A DNA stretch of 64,000 bases from JAWKOK01 sp963698255 (GCA_963698255.1 CAVOQD010000016.1:102420-166419); one strand, 5' to 3'; counted from the stretch's first letter, positions 40,915 through 50,708 are shown. Translations and numbers: made by a program. Notes: generated by a model not told the origin, from the letters alone.

Positions 40915-42546
40915 CTATTCCTTCGAGATCAGCCAGAAGCTCACGGTCGGCGTGTCATTCGGATCGTAGATCAGGCCCTGCACATTGTTGCGGACGCCGA
41001 AGACGCGCGTCGGTTGGTAGAGCATCACGTACGGGCCGTTGTGCATGACATAGTCGACCAGTTCACCGTACATCTCGGCGCGTTTGTCCGGGTCGAGTTC
41101 GATGGCCGCCTGCTTGCTCATTTCGATGGCGGTGGGATCATTCCAGGCGTTGCGCCAGGCCAGTGAAGTGGCCTCGTAGTTGGCGAACGGAGTGGCGTTG
41201 CCGTCCGGATCCGGGAAGTCGGGACCCCAGTTCATAAGGACCAGTTCGCCATCCTGGGCGCGGTAGATGTTGAGCAACTCGGACTGCTGGAGTTGGCGAA
41301 TGTTGGTCACCAGACCCACCTTGGCCAGATCGTCCTGGATCTTGGCCCCCAGTGTCGACCACTCGATGCCGCCGGGGCCGGTGCCGGTCGCCACCATGAA
41401 GTCGATCTCGGTCCCTTCCTCTACGCCGGCATTGGCCAGCAGTTCCTTGGCTTTGTCAAGATCCTGGACGAAGGGGTTCTCGCCGGTGTGGCCCAGGAAA
41501 CCGATCGGGATGATCTCCTGTACCAATTCCCCGTTGCCGCCAAGCAATGTGATGATGTCCTCGTAATTGATGGCGTAGCGGATGGCCTCGCGCACGTCCG
41601 GGTTGTCCAGCGGCGCCTTGGTGGCGTTCATACCCACATAGGCCAGCAGCGTGCTCAGCCCCTTGTACAGGCTGAGATCCGGATTGCCTTCGAGGGCCGC
41701 GACCTGCTCGCTGCCCAGATCCTGGACGATGTCGGCATCGCCGGTCTCAATCGCCGCCTGGAGGTTGGCCATCTCAGGCGTATTCTGAATGATCACACGC
41801 GTCATCGGCGGTACGGTACCGCCCCAGTAGTCAGTGTTGGCATTCAGCGTGACGCTGACGCTGCGATCCCAGCGATCCAGCACATAGGGGCCGCTGCCTG
41901 CCGAGTTGTCGTTGAGCCAGCTTTCGCCCATGTCGCTGCCCATGTTGGGTTCGACCGCAGCCTGCTCCACAACCGCCGCCGTGCTGAAAGTCAGCACAGA
42001 CAGGCAGACCTGGGGGCTGACCGTATTGGGAAGCTTCAGTTCAAGCGAACCATCTTCCAGCACGTTGATCTCGCCGTTGACCATGTTGCAGACATCGGTC
42101 AGCAAGAAGGCCGGCGATTTGTTGATCTCCATGGCCCGATTCCAAGAGAAGGCCACGTCTTCGGCCGTCACCGGATTGCCGCTGGCAAACTTGGCGTCGG
42201 GGTCGAGCTTGAAATTGATATTCCACATGTCACCATCTTCGGTGACCTCCCAGGACTCGGCCAGCACTGGCACCAACACGCCGGGATTGCCGGGTTCGAA
42301 GGAGACCAGCGATTCATAGACGTTGCCAACGACCTGGATGCCGCCAAACTCATAGGCGACAGCCGGATCCAGGGTGATGAGATCGGTCATGTCCACTGCA
42401 TAGACAAGCGTCTCGTTTGCGCCCCCGTCATCACTTGGCGCGGCGGCTTCATCGGCCGGGGCGACCGGCGACGCACAACCGGCGACAAGCAATGCGAACA
42501 GGGCAGCCAGAACTGCAATAGTCAACCATCTGCTGCGAGATTGCAC
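40915..42546 (-). CDS. Lipoprotein substrate-binding protein (SBP_bac_5)
   Basis: 543 intact residues. Signal peptide with lipobox ALLVAGCASP, then family features LVYAVDMTDLITLDPAVAYE, VTEDGDMWNINFKLDPDAKF, AEDVAFSWNRAM and SWLNDNSAGSGPYVLDRWD. Cluster 5 binding proteins take peptides, nickel or glycosides. It feeds the two permeases downstream. The neighbours (sulfatase, glucosylceramidase) raise the possibility of a sugar or glycolipid-derived substrate, but the family more often binds peptides. Confidence 0.85.
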   Translation of the reverse strand: MQSRSRWLTIAVLAALFALLVAGCASPVAPADEAAAPSDDGGANETLVYAVDMTDLITLDPAVAYEFGGIQVVGNVYESLVSFEPGNPGVLVPVLAESWEVTEDGDMWNINFKLDPDAKFASGNPVTAEDVAFSWNRAMEINKSPAFLLTDVCNMVNGEINVLEDGSLELKLPNTVSPQVCLSVLTFSTAAVVEQAAVEPNMGSDMGESWLNDNSAGSGPYVLDRWDRSVSVTLNANTDYWGGTVPPMTRVIIQNTPEMANLQAAIETGDADIVQDLGSEQVAALEGNPDLSLYKGLSTLLAYVGMNATKAPLDNPDVREAIRYAINYEDIITLLGGNGELVQEIIPIGFLGHTGENPFVQDLDKAKELLANAGVEEGTEIDFMVATGTGPGGIEWSTLGAKIQDDLAKVGLVTNIRQLQQSELLNIYRAQDGELVLMNWGPDFPDPDGNATPFANYEATSLAWRNAWNDPTAIEMSKQAAIELDPDKRAEMYGELVDYVMHNGPYVMLYQPTRVFGVRNNVQGLIYDPNDTPTVSFWLISKE

Positions 42547-42704
42547 AGTATTTCCTCCTATAGCTCGTGTAACGTGATCGAAAAGACGTCAATCGGAAAG
42601 AACGAGTAGCCGATCCAGATTTTGCGTTACTTTCAATGTTCAAAATCTGATTAGAATGCTTCGCTGCACTGGATCACAACATTGCGGAGAACGATCATGT
42701 CCTT

Positions 42705-42920
42705 CTATTCAAAGACATGACCATAGTCGCGAGTATAGCCAACGAAGGGAGCATTGTCAATCAGCCGATATCTTGTGGGGGTCGCGCCCATGCCCTCCAC
42801 GCCTTCGGGAATGGGCAACCCGAGCAGCGACAGCAATGAATTCTTGGGGGCGGAATGGTTGCTCGGTTCGTTGGCCCACAGGTGACACTTGCCAATGTAG
42901 TAGGGGCATGTGTTCGGACG
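42705..42920 (-). pseudogene. Sulfatase remnant with internal deletion
   Basis: The frame reads YYIGKCHLWANEPSNHSAPK directly joined to NSLLSLLGLPIPEGVEGM and then GATPTRY. The first block matches residues about 100-120 and the second about 330-350 of the intact sulfatase 0.7 kb away, so some 200 residues are missing. W in KWHLWAN has become C. It ends DYGHVFE. A copy that has decayed by deletion. Confidence 0.7.
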
Positions 42921-42926
42921 GGACAG

Positions 42927-43217
42927 ATGGCCTTGACCGAGGAAACGCTGCCGGTCTACATGCAGTGGAGCGCGATCAAGTGGATCGCCGGGCTGGGCGT
43001 GGCTTCGCTCTTCGTGGCGCTGATCGCAGCGCTGTGGGCCGTCTTTCCGCAGCGTACGCCCGCCATGCTCAACGATCCTGACCAGAAACGCATCAGCTTC
43101 GACAAGATCCTGAAGTGCAAACTCGGCGCGCTGATCACGGCCATCATCTTCCTCGGTGCTGCCATCCTTGATCTGGCCATCGTCATCGCCGCATCGATCT
43201 TTTCGATCACGCCGTGA
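42927..43217 (+). CDS. Small membrane protein, unknown
   Basis: 96 residues from MALTEETLPVYMQW. Two transmembrane helices (WIAGLGVASLFVALIAALWA; LGALITAIIFLGAAILDLAI) separated by a polar loop (VFPQRTPAMLNDPDQKRISF). The base composition and codon choice look coding. It starts just behind the sulfatase remnant and ends before a strong palindrome. Could be a C-terminal leftover of a larger membrane protein. Confidence 0.45.
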   Translation: MALTEETLPVYMQWSAIKWIAGLGVASLFVALIAALWAVFPQRTPAMLNDPDQKRISFDKILKCKLGALITAIIFLGAAILDLAIVIAASIFSITP

Positions 43218-43227
43218 GTTGGCCGAA

Positions 43228-43319
43228 CTGTAGCGCGACGCCGAACTGTAGCACGACATTTATGTCGTAGCCTTGATTACCGCCGAACCAGACTGCTACG
43301 ACATAAATGTCGTGCTACA
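43228..43319. repeat. ACGACATAAATGTCGT-family palindrome, perfect copy
   Basis: A 24-base arm TGTAGCACGACATTTATGTC...GTAG (43247-43270) and its exact complement (43296-43319) flank a 25-base loop; a partial extra arm TGTAGCGCGACG lies before it. The copy near 25.2 kb is imperfect. Confidence 0.85.
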
Positions 43320-43377
43320 AGGTATGCCGCAAAGCCTTGCGCTTTCCAGGCAGAGCGGGTGCGGCATGAATGCCGCG

Positions 43378-44799
43378 TTACGTGGTCGCCGTGCGCAGGA
43401 TCAGGCGATCTTCGATCCAGTGGTCGCGGTACCAGGTGCAGGATTCGAAAGTGTCGTTCAGATTGTCCATGCGCTGTTGCAGCAGGCTGCGGAATCGGTC
43501 GAGCGCCTCGACGTAGGATGGGTTGTCGACCAAATTGACCATTTGGTGCGGATCGGCCAGGTTGTCGAAGAGCAGTTCGCTGCCGCTGCCGCCATCACGG
43601 TAGCGCGCATAGGTGAAGCGCTTGTCGCGCAGGGCACGCCACTCGTGGCCGTCCTCGAAGATGGCGGTGGCGCCCATGCCCTGCAGAAAGGCCGCTGCCG
43701 GCTCCGGCCCCGACCGGCCCAGCGCGCAGTGGCTCAGATCCATGCCCTCTACGCCATCGGGAATGGGCAGGCCGACCAGCGACAGCAACGTCGGCATGAT
43801 GTCCGGCGTGTTCAGGCAGACATCTGAGACGCTGCCGGGAGCGACATGGCCGGGCCAGCGCAGCAGAAAGGGCAGGCGGATGGCCTCTTCGTAGAAGATA
43901 TTCTTGGCGCGGCGTCCGTGTGCGCCGAACATCTCGCCATGGTCAGAAGTGAAGATGAAGATCGTCTCCTCGCGCAGCCCCAGTTCATCGACGGCGTCCA
44001 TCAGGCGACCCAGATTCCAGTCCAGATTGGCCGTCATCGCGTAGTAGACACGTTTCCACTCGCCCAGTTGGGTGCGCTGCTCGGCGCTGAGCGAGGCCCA
44101 GGCATCGCCACGCGGATCATTCTCGGGCTTGTAATTTGGCGGCAGCGGGAAGTCGACATCCTCGAAGAGCGCCAGATATTCAGGCGGCACATTGTCCAAT
44201 CCCCACGGGTCGTGGGGCGTGCCCAGCGAGAGCACCATGGCGAAGGGCGCCTCGTTCTCGGCGGCTTCGGCGAGCTTCTCGATGGCCAGATCGGTCTGTC
44301 CATCCGGCTCGTAGCCTTTGATGACGATCTTCTCGGGACTCTCGGTGTGATAATACTGATCGTAGTACTCATGATGGAAACCATAGGCCGCCCAGAAACC
44401 GTCCCAGCCCAGGCGATGTTTGCCCCGCGGCGTGAACGAGTTCTTGGGGTCGGAGTGGTTGCCCAGTTGGTTGGCCCACAGATGCCATTTGCCGATGTAG
44501 TAGGTGTCGTAGCCGCCCTCGGTCAACACCTGGCCCAGGCCGACATGGTGGTCCGGGTTGAGGCGGATCTCGTTGATCACCATGCCGGTGCTGCTGGTGT
44601 ACTTGCCTGTGAAGAGCGAGGCGCGATAGGGTGCGCACATGGGCGAGACCGCGACCGTGTTGACGAAGTTGACGCTCTCGGCCGCCAGTCGATCCATGTT
44701 GGGCGTGATCGCCTTGGCGTCTCCGGCGAAGCCGCACGACTGATAGCGTAGTTGGTCGGCGAAGATATATACTAGATTGGGACGCTTGGATTCATTCAT
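43378..44799 (-). CDS. Sulfatase (alkaline phosphatase superfamily)
   Basis: 473 intact residues. LVYIFADQLRYQSCGFAGD metal site, then SPMCAPYRASLFTGKY with the CxPxR motif whose Cys is converted to formylglycine, YYIGKWHLW, and FTSDHGEMFGAHG. No signal peptide, so cytoplasmic unless exported otherwise. It removes sulfate from an ester; substrate unknown. No formylglycine-generating enzyme or anSME in view. Divergent from the GH116 gene, and a decayed copy lies downstream. Confidence 0.9.
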   Translation of the reverse strand: MNESKRPNLVYIFADQLRYQSCGFAGDAKAITPNMDRLAAESVNFVNTVAVSPMCAPYRASLFTGKYTSSTGMVINEIRLNPDHHVGLGQVLTEGGYDTYYIGKWHLWANQLGNHSDPKNSFTPRGKHRLGWDGFWAAYGFHHEYYDQYYHTESPEKIVIKGYEPDGQTDLAIEKLAEAAENEAPFAMVLSLGTPHDPWGLDNVPPEYLALFEDVDFPLPPNYKPENDPRGDAWASLSAEQRTQLGEWKRVYYAMTANLDWNLGRLMDAVDELGLREETIFIFTSDHGEMFGAHGRRAKNIFYEEAIRLPFLLRWPGHVAPGSVSDVCLNTPDIMPTLLSLVGLPIPDGVEGMDLSHCALGRSGPEPAAAFLQGMGATAIFEDGHEWRALRDKRFTYARYRDGGSGSELLFDNLADPHQMVNLVDNPSYVEALDRFRSLLQQRMDNLNDTFESCTWYRDHWIEDRLILRTATT

Positions 44800-44837
44800 G
44801 AGATCAATGCCTTAAGTAGAAGCTTGTAAGTGGTTAC

Positions 44838-44923
44838 AAAAAGTGCCGGGGACTTCCCGATGCTGAAACCTCAAAATCAGGGTAAACTCACTCGCTTTGT
44901 TGCCTAAGTCCCCGGCACTTTTT
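44838..44923. repeat. Hairpin between divergent sulfatase and GH116
   Basis: AAAAAGTGCCGGGGACTT and AAGTCCCCGGCACTTTTT are exact complements 50 bases apart. It looks like a terminator but stands between two divergent starts, so it must act as a barrier or repeat element, not as an end of a gene. Confidence 0.75.
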
Positions 44924-45121
44924 CGCACAACCGACAGATGCTTACTTAAAAATAGCTTCACAGCTAATCGATTTTTACACATCTGATAGAGACCGCCTTT
45001 GCCTTCGACACTTCGACAGGCTCAGCGCACTGCAGGCTCAGGCGGCGGCTTCACTGTGCAGTTTACCACCCTGATGACCGATAGAGACAGTGAACAATTC
45101 AAACGGAAGAGGGAGAACCAG

Positions 45122-47761
45122 ATGGATCGATTTTTGTACACCGGCAGCAAGACCAATCAGATCAGCTTCCCATTGGGCGGCATCGGCACGGGCTGTATCG
45201 GCCTGGCAGGCAATGGGCGGCTGATCGACTGGGAGATCTTCAACAGACCGAACAAGGGCAGCGTCAACGGCTTTTCCCACTTTGCCATCAGAGCAGAGGC
45301 CGATGAAGAGTTGTTGGATGCGCGGGTTCTGCATGGGGACCTGAACGCGCCATATACGGGTGACCTATCGAATACGCAGTATCGGGGCTTAGGTTTTGGG
45401 CCGCGGCGTGAGTATCTGTCTGGCATGCCCCATTTTCGCGGTGTAGACTTCCGCGGCGAGTTCCCCTTCGCCGAACTTGCCTTCGTTGACGAACACTTCC
45501 CCGGCGATGTGCGGATGGTTGCCTTTAATCCCTTCATTCCGCTCAATGCACTGGACTCAGGCATCCCTGCAGCTTTCTTCGAGATCGAGGTAACCAACTC
45601 GACCGAACAAACCATCACCTATTCCGTGGCCGGTATTCTCGGCAATCCGCTCCCGGCAACCAATATCCACACAATCTACGAAGATGAAGGTCGAACCACG
45701 CTGCATCTGACCGCTGATGGGCTAAGCGCCGCCGAGCCAAATTACGGTGACCTGGTGCTGACGACGGATAGCCAGGACGTGAGTTGGCAGCAATACTGGT
45801 TCCGCGGGGCATGGTTTGACAGCCTCGAAGTCTACTGGCGCGACTTTTGCCAACCGGGGCGACTGCAGGACCGGATTTACACGGCCGGGCAGAACCAGAA
45901 CTACGCGTCCGGCGATGTGGGCACTCAGAATAGCGGCATGTTGTGCGCCCACATCACGCTGGCGCCGGGTGAAAGCCGCACAGTGCGCTATCTAATCGGC
46001 TGGAGCTTCCCCAACTGCGAAAACTACTGGAGCGAGGATGACTGTGGTTGCGACGACGACTCCTGCTGTGCACCGTCGCCTACCTGGAAAAACTACTACG
46101 CCACCCAATGGCAGGATGTGCGCCAAAGCGCTGACTATGCGATGAAGAACTGGACCCGTCTTCGGGAAGAGACGCAGCGCTTCAAGCAGACGCTTTTCGC
46201 CTCCGACCTGCCGGAAGCCGCACTGGACGCGGTCTCGGCCAATCTATCCGTGCTCAAAAGCCCAACGGTGATGCGTCTGGAAGACGGCACCTTCTACGGC
46301 TGGGAGGGCTGCCATCCATCGTCCGGCTGTTGTGAAGGCTCCTGCACCCATGTTTGGAACTATGCCCAGGCGCTGCCCTTCCTCTTCCCCGAGTTGGAAC
46401 GCTCCATGCGCGAGGCCAACTTTGCTTTCAATCAGCGACCTGACGGCGGCCTCTCCTTCCGCCTGCAACTGCCGCTGGGCAGCGGCCTCTCCGACTTCCG
46501 CCCCTGCGCCGATGGCCACTTCGGTGATGTGATGAAGGTCTATCGCGAGTGGAAGATCTGCGGCGACAGCGAGTGGCTGCGCAGCATGTGGCCATCCATC
46601 GTCAGTGCGATAGCCTTTGCCTGGCATCCCGATAATGACGACCGTTGGGACCCGGATAAGACCGGCGTGCTCTGGGGACGGCAGCATCATACACTCGACA
46701 TGGAACTCTTTGGCCCCAATGCCTGGCTGACCGGCTTCTATCTGGGGGCGCTCAAGGCCGCTGCCGAGATGGCGGACCACCTCGATGAACCTGAATTGGC
46801 GGCAGAGTATCGACAACTCTTTGCCAAAGGAAAATCTTGGGCAGACGAGCACCTCTTCAACGGCGAATATTACCATCAACTCGTTGACCTGAATGATCGC
46901 GAGCTGGTTGCCAAGTATCAGTCAGGCACCATCACCAATTTCGGAACGGCGCTGGACGCCTACTGGAACGACGAGCACAACGAGATCAAGTACCAGATCG
47001 CTGAAGGATGTGAAATCGATCAGGTGTTGGCACAATGGCACGCCAATCTGTACGGGATTGGCGAGATCTACGATCCGGCCCAGGTCAAGATCGCGCTGGC
47101 ATCCATCTTCAAGTACAACTTCAAAAAGACCATGCGCTACCATTACAATCCTTGCCGCATCTACTGCCTCAATGATGAAGCCGGTCTGGTCATCGCGGCC
47201 TGGCCTGACGACAAATACAAACCCATGATTCCGCTGCCCTATTCCCAGGAAACGCAGAACGGCTACGAGTACGCGGCCGCCATCCAGATGATCCAGAGCG
47301 GACTTGTCGATGAAGGCATGGCCTCAGTGGCCGCCATCCGCGACCGCTACGACGGCGAGAAGCGCAACCCGTGGAACGAGTTCGAGTGCGGCAGCAACTA
47401 CGCCCGCTCCATGGCCTCCTACTCGTTGCTGAACACCTTCGCCGGCTTCCAGTTCGACATGGTCGCCGGCTGGATCGGCTTCGATCCGATTCAAATGAAG
47501 GATGGCCGATTCCGCTGTTTCTGGTCGTTATCGACCGCTTGGGGAGAGTTCAAGGTTCAGGCGGATCGAGTGAGTCTGCGTGTGCTCTTCGGGGAATTAC
47601 CGCTACGTTCTTTGCGGCTGCCTTTTCTGAGCGATCTTGCGGTGAACACCGTACAGTTAGGTGATGCCTCCGTCAAATTCGTGCAAGATGGCGAAGAGCT
47701 TCAACTGGGTGAAGGCGTAACAATATCGGCCAATACTGAATTGCGTGTTGTGGTTGGATAA
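45122..47761 (+). CDS. GH116 family glucosylceramidase-like glycosidase
   Basis: 879 residues from MDRFLYTGSKTNQISFPLGG, chosen over an upstream in-frame ATG because the family starts at this point. N-terminal beta domain (GGIGTGCIGLAGNGRLIDWE; FNPFIPLNALDSGIPAAFFE), then the (alpha/alpha)6 domain with CCEGSCTHVWNYAQALPF and the HHTLDMELFGPNAWLTGFYL region expected to hold the nucleophile Glu and acid/base Asp of GH116 (GBA2 relatives). Cysteine pairs CGCDDDSCC are unusual. No signal peptide. Hydrolyses beta-glucosides, possibly glucosylceramide or glucosylated glycolipids. Confidence 0.88.
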   Translation: MDRFLYTGSKTNQISFPLGGIGTGCIGLAGNGRLIDWEIFNRPNKGSVNGFSHFAIRAEADEELLDARVLHGDLNAPYTGDLSNTQYRGLGFGPRREYLSGMPHFRGVDFRGEFPFAELAFVDEHFPGDVRMVAFNPFIPLNALDSGIPAAFFEIEVTNSTEQTITYSVAGILGNPLPATNIHTIYEDEGRTTLHLTADGLSAAEPNYGDLVLTTDSQDVSWQQYWFRGAWFDSLEVYWRDFCQPGRLQDRIYTAGQNQNYASGDVGTQNSGMLCAHITLAPGESRTVRYLIGWSFPNCENYWSEDDCGCDDDSCCAPSPTWKNYYATQWQDVRQSADYAMKNWTRLREETQRFKQTLFASDLPEAALDAVSANLSVLKSPTVMRLEDGTFYGWEGCHPSSGCCEGSCTHVWNYAQALPFLFPELERSMREANFAFNQRPDGGLSFRLQLPLGSGLSDFRPCADGHFGDVMKVYREWKICGDSEWLRSMWPSIVSAIAFAWHPDNDDRWDPDKTGVLWGRQHHTLDMELFGPNAWLTGFYLGALKAAAEMADHLDEPELAAEYRQLFAKGKSWADEHLFNGEYYHQLVDLNDRELVAKYQSGTITNFGTALDAYWNDEHNEIKYQIAEGCEIDQVLAQWHANLYGIGEIYDPAQVKIALASIFKYNFKKTMRYHYNPCRIYCLNDEAGLVIAAWPDDKYKPMIPLPYSQETQNGYEYAAAIQMIQSGLVDEGMASVAAIRDRYDGEKRNPWNEFECGSNYARSMASYSLLNTFAGFQFDMVAGWIGFDPIQMKDGRFRCFWSLSTAWGEFKVQADRVSLRVLFGELPLRSLRLPFLSDLAVNTVQLGDASVKFVQDGEELQLGEGVTISANTELRVVVG

Positions 47762-47915
47762 TACTCATCGATCACGTTGACACCTGTCATCAGGCGTTGG
47801 CGAGATCGATAGAATGGGCGGCAAGGGAGCGTTCGATCAATGATCGTGATGCAACGATTGGGGCAAAAACTGAGGGACTGTCCACTGAACCGTGGGCGAG
47901 ATCGGTACTATCAAA
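47762..47915. other. Gap without recognised features
   Basis: About 150 bases between convergent GH116 and ferredoxin genes. No hairpin, promoter or gene is evident. Confidence 0.4.
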
Positions 47916-49121
47916 TTAGTCCCACAGCAGATCTAGCTGGCCAGCGGCTGAACCAGACAGATTTTGCGCTGGTCGGCAGGCAAAGCAGGTATCTGGCAGA
48001 TCTGCTCCGGCGCGAATGGGTTGTCGGCAGCTTTGGCAGTGGTTTAGGTCACCATTGATCAGGGATGATCGAGAGAGCAGATCGTGTGGTTCGCCAGGCC
48101 GTGAAACCGAGACCGCCTTTTCGGGGCAAGCAAGTACACAAATGGCACAGTCTCGTCCCAGACAGAGAGATGGCTGATAGCATAGGTCAAACAAGTCGCC
48201 GTCGCTAGCAAATTCCAGCGCGCCGGTGGGGCAAAATTTGGCGCACAGCGTGCAGGCCGTACAACGAGCCTCGTCAATATCGACGTCAAAGCCCGCCGGC
48301 GCAAGAAAAGGAATTTCGGGCGAAGCATGCTGCTCAAGAATTGAGATGATCTTGGCATGTTGATGGGGCAAGGTTTGGGGCAGGCGGTCGGATATCGGCA
48401 CCGCGCGACCGCTCTTGACCATCTCCATCCCCTCGTCCGGTGTCGCCGCTTTCTTGCGGGCCGTCCGCAAAGTGCTGAACAATCCCCTTCGCGAGACCGG
48501 CGCCATGGCGGGATTATGGACGGGGCGCTGTTCGACCATGATGGGATCCTCGTCCTCTTCACTACGCAGTCGAACGAACGCCATGTCCGGCAGCACCTTG
48601 ATCCAACCGTTGCTGCGAGTCACAGTCTCTGCGATGGTGGTCTGTACATAGGCCAGCGGGCAGTCGGGGCAATGACTGTCATCCAGCCATATTTCATGAT
48701 CCGATGTGGACAACGTCAACAGGGTCGCAGGCGAGAGCGCTGCCAAACAGCGTTGCGTCTGCACGGCCCACGCCGCCGGGCCGTGCTCTGGTTGTGGGTG
48801 TTGCGGGCAGACCAGGTCCACCTTTCCGGACGGCAACCTCTGCACGACCTGAATCAGCTTGGCAGACAGGCTATTCCTGCGCGTGAAGGCGTCGGTAGGG
48901 CAGCGGTGCAGGCAGAGACCGCACTGCAAACAGAGATTGTTATTGAGACTAGGCTTACCATCAACAACTGCGATGGCACCCTCGGCGGGGCAGGTGTCAG
49001 CGCAGAGCGAACAGTCCAGCGCCCGAAAGCGTCCATTGAGGCAGCGTTCGGAATGGAGGGTGATCGGTTCACGGTCAGAGATCGTTTCGACCAATGAGAA
49101 AAGATCAATAAGTCCGGTCAT
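47916..49121 (-). CDS. Multi-cluster 4Fe-4S ferredoxin
   Basis: 401 residues. Cysteine clusters: CSLCADTCP with CLQCGLCLHRCP near the N-terminus, CTACTLCAKFCP and CLGRDCAICVLACP further on, and HCQSCRQPIRAG...CFACRP at the end. That predicts four [4Fe-4S] clusters plus a final zinc-ribbon-like site. Acts in the cytoplasm as an electron carrier or assembly platform. Its genes are found near TorD and Mo-enzymes in related genomes. It is the last gene of the Mo-reductase run; short gap to TSUP. Confidence 0.75.
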   Translation of the reverse strand: MTGLIDLFSLVETISDREPITLHSERCLNGRFRALDCSLCADTCPAEGAIAVVDGKPSLNNNLCLQCGLCLHRCPTDAFTRRNSLSAKLIQVVQRLPSGKVDLVCPQHPQPEHGPAAWAVQTQRCLAALSPATLLTLSTSDHEIWLDDSHCPDCPLAYVQTTIAETVTRSNGWIKVLPDMAFVRLRSEEDEDPIMVEQRPVHNPAMAPVSRRGLFSTLRTARKKAATPDEGMEMVKSGRAVPISDRLPQTLPHQHAKIISILEQHASPEIPFLAPAGFDVDIDEARCTACTLCAKFCPTGALEFASDGDLFDLCYQPSLCLGRDCAICVLACPEKAVSVSRPGEPHDLLSRSSLINGDLNHCQSCRQPIRAGADLPDTCFACRPAQNLSGSAAGQLDLLWD

Positions 49122-49151
49122 TGATGGAGTCTCCGGCTAGAATGTCTGCAG

Positions 49152-49923
49152 TCAAGACACAAACCATAGTTTGACAACCGCGATCAGTAGTACGACACCT
49201 AGCAATCGGCGTACAGCTACGCCTGATAGATGATAGATATCGTGCACCGAGATGGCTGCCAACCAATCCGCCAAGCAGGCCGGCGGGCAGCAAAAATAAT
49301 CCGAGCATGCCGACGGAAAACTGGTCAGCAGCCAGACGCCCTGCGATGCCGCTGATCGAATTGAGCAGCATGAAGGCAGCGGCCACGGCTGCCGCCTGCT
49401 TCGCGGCGCCCCAGCCCGCAACCACGATCAATGGCGCCAGAAAGATGCCGCCGCCAACGCCGATCATGCCCGAGAGCAGACCGATGTCCAGGCCGGCCAG
49501 AAGCGCCAAATGCAGCGGAAAGGATGTCGGTGCGACATCATCGGCAAGCGGACGGGTGAAACGCTCGTTGAAGAGCATGCGGATGGCGACGTAGGTAAGG
49601 GCCATGTTTAGCAGAATCAGGTAGAGCCGCTCATCGATGTGGAGATAGCCACCCACAAAGGCCGCGGGGATCGATGTGATCAGGAAGGGCCAAAGCAACC
49701 GCCAATCTAGGTGGCCGGCACGATAGAAGGCGACGAAGGCCAGCGATGCCACCAATACGTTGAGCGTCAGCGCCGTGCTGGCCATGACCTGTGGCGAGAT
49801 CGCGAAGAAGCTCATGGCTGCCAGGTAGCCGGAGGCGCCGCCGAAGCCCACGCTCGAATAGAGGAAGGCGATGCCCAATACCAGCAAGGGCAACGCTAGC
49901 GATGGCAGTTCCGCGGCGTTCAT
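49152..49923 (-). CDS. TSUP family sulfite/anion exporter, one +1 frameshift
   Basis: Corrected length 256 residues. Membrane helices with SVGFGGASGYLAAMSFFAIS, MIGVGGGIFLAPLIVVAGW and GGLVGSHLGARYL match the TauE/SafE (TSUP) family that moves sulfite, sulfoacetate or other anions. Frame shift near 49240, after which LSGVAVRRLLGVVLLIAVVK closes the last helix. Its start shares a base with the FmdE stop. In this context export of a sulfur oxyanion product, for example sulfite from thiosulfate or tetrathionate, is attractive but not shown. Confidence 0.8.
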
Positions 49924-50558
49924 CAGCGCCCATTTGTGCTCAACACGGTCGTTTGAGGAATCGCCAACATGTTGACCGTAGACGCGATGCCACTGTAGTA
50001 ACCGCCATTTGCGCAGTGTAGACAGAGAGGTCGTCCATCCACAACCATCTCACGTTCGTTGATGATCTCTTCGCCGCAGATAGCGCAGTTGACGCGCACG
50101 CCCGGCCGGCTGACGATCTCGGCGATGGGTCTCGCCAGCACGACCTCTTCCACCGTCAGCAGTTGATCGTCCGGCATAACCTGGTAAGCGCTCAGTTGGG
50201 CAAAGTAGTGGCGCCGCTCCTCAGATGCGTATCGATAAGCCCGTTCGCGCACGTCCAGGCGGGGAACAACGCGCACGGCGCGCTCGACCTTTACATCCAC
50301 GAAGACTGCGGCGATCTTACCGTAGTCCTCGACACGCAGGGTGCGATGACCCACGGTGCAACCGCTGGCGACCTCGACGCCGTCGGCAAAACAACCATCC
50401 GTCTCCAAAATAGTGAGCAGCCGCTTGTCGCTACGGGGGACAGTCAGCTTTAGGGCGTTTGCACCGGCGACTGCCACGCGTATGCCCAGTACCTGTCGGG
50501 GGCAGAGATGCCTATGGCGGGTGGCGGATCGATCGAGCAATGGTTGAAGGTCAGGCAA
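49923..50558 (-). CDS. FmdE family protein with C-terminal zinc ribbon
   Basis: 211 residues. HLCPRQVLGIRVAVAGANAL, ETDGCFADGVEVASGCTVGH and VEDYGKIAAVFVD are FmdE motifs; the end has CAICGEEIINERE and CLHC, a treble-clef/zinc ribbon. In methanogens FmdE belongs with molybdenum formylmethanofuran dehydrogenase; bacterial copies sit beside Mo/W enzymes and are thought to aid cofactor delivery or to bind metal. Placed in a Mo-reductase cluster between TorD and TSUP, a cofactor or assembly role is likely. A gap of about 150 bases separates it from TorD. Confidence 0.78.
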   Translation of the reverse strand: MPDLQPLLDRSATRHRHLCPRQVLGIRVAVAGANALKLTVPRSDKRLLTILETDGCFADGVEVASGCTVGHRTLRVEDYGKIAAVFVDVKVERAVRVVPRLDVRERAYRYASEERRHYFAQLSAYQVMPDDQLLTVEEVVLARPIAEIVSRPGVRVNCAICGEEIINEREMVVDGRPLCLHCANGGYYSGIASTVNMLAIPQTTVLSTNGR

Positions 50559-50708
50559 GTTTTCGGCTCCTTTCCAATTCGGCTTCAGCGCAAGGTTGTG
50601 TGAAGCGTCGGGAGGTCATCATGTTTCCATCGATAACCCATCGGCTGGCCGGCCATGGCAAACGCGGTAGGCAGACCTGCTCGGAGTGATGTCTGTATCG
50701 TAAATTAT

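Noticed and set aside
41293..42609. 438-codon plus-strand frame opposite the lipoprotein gene
   Set aside because: Antisense of an intact binding protein with a clear lipobox.
43846..44751. 301-codon plus-strand frame opposite the sulfatase
   Set aside because: Antisense shadow; sulfatase CxPxR motif and full length are on the other strand.
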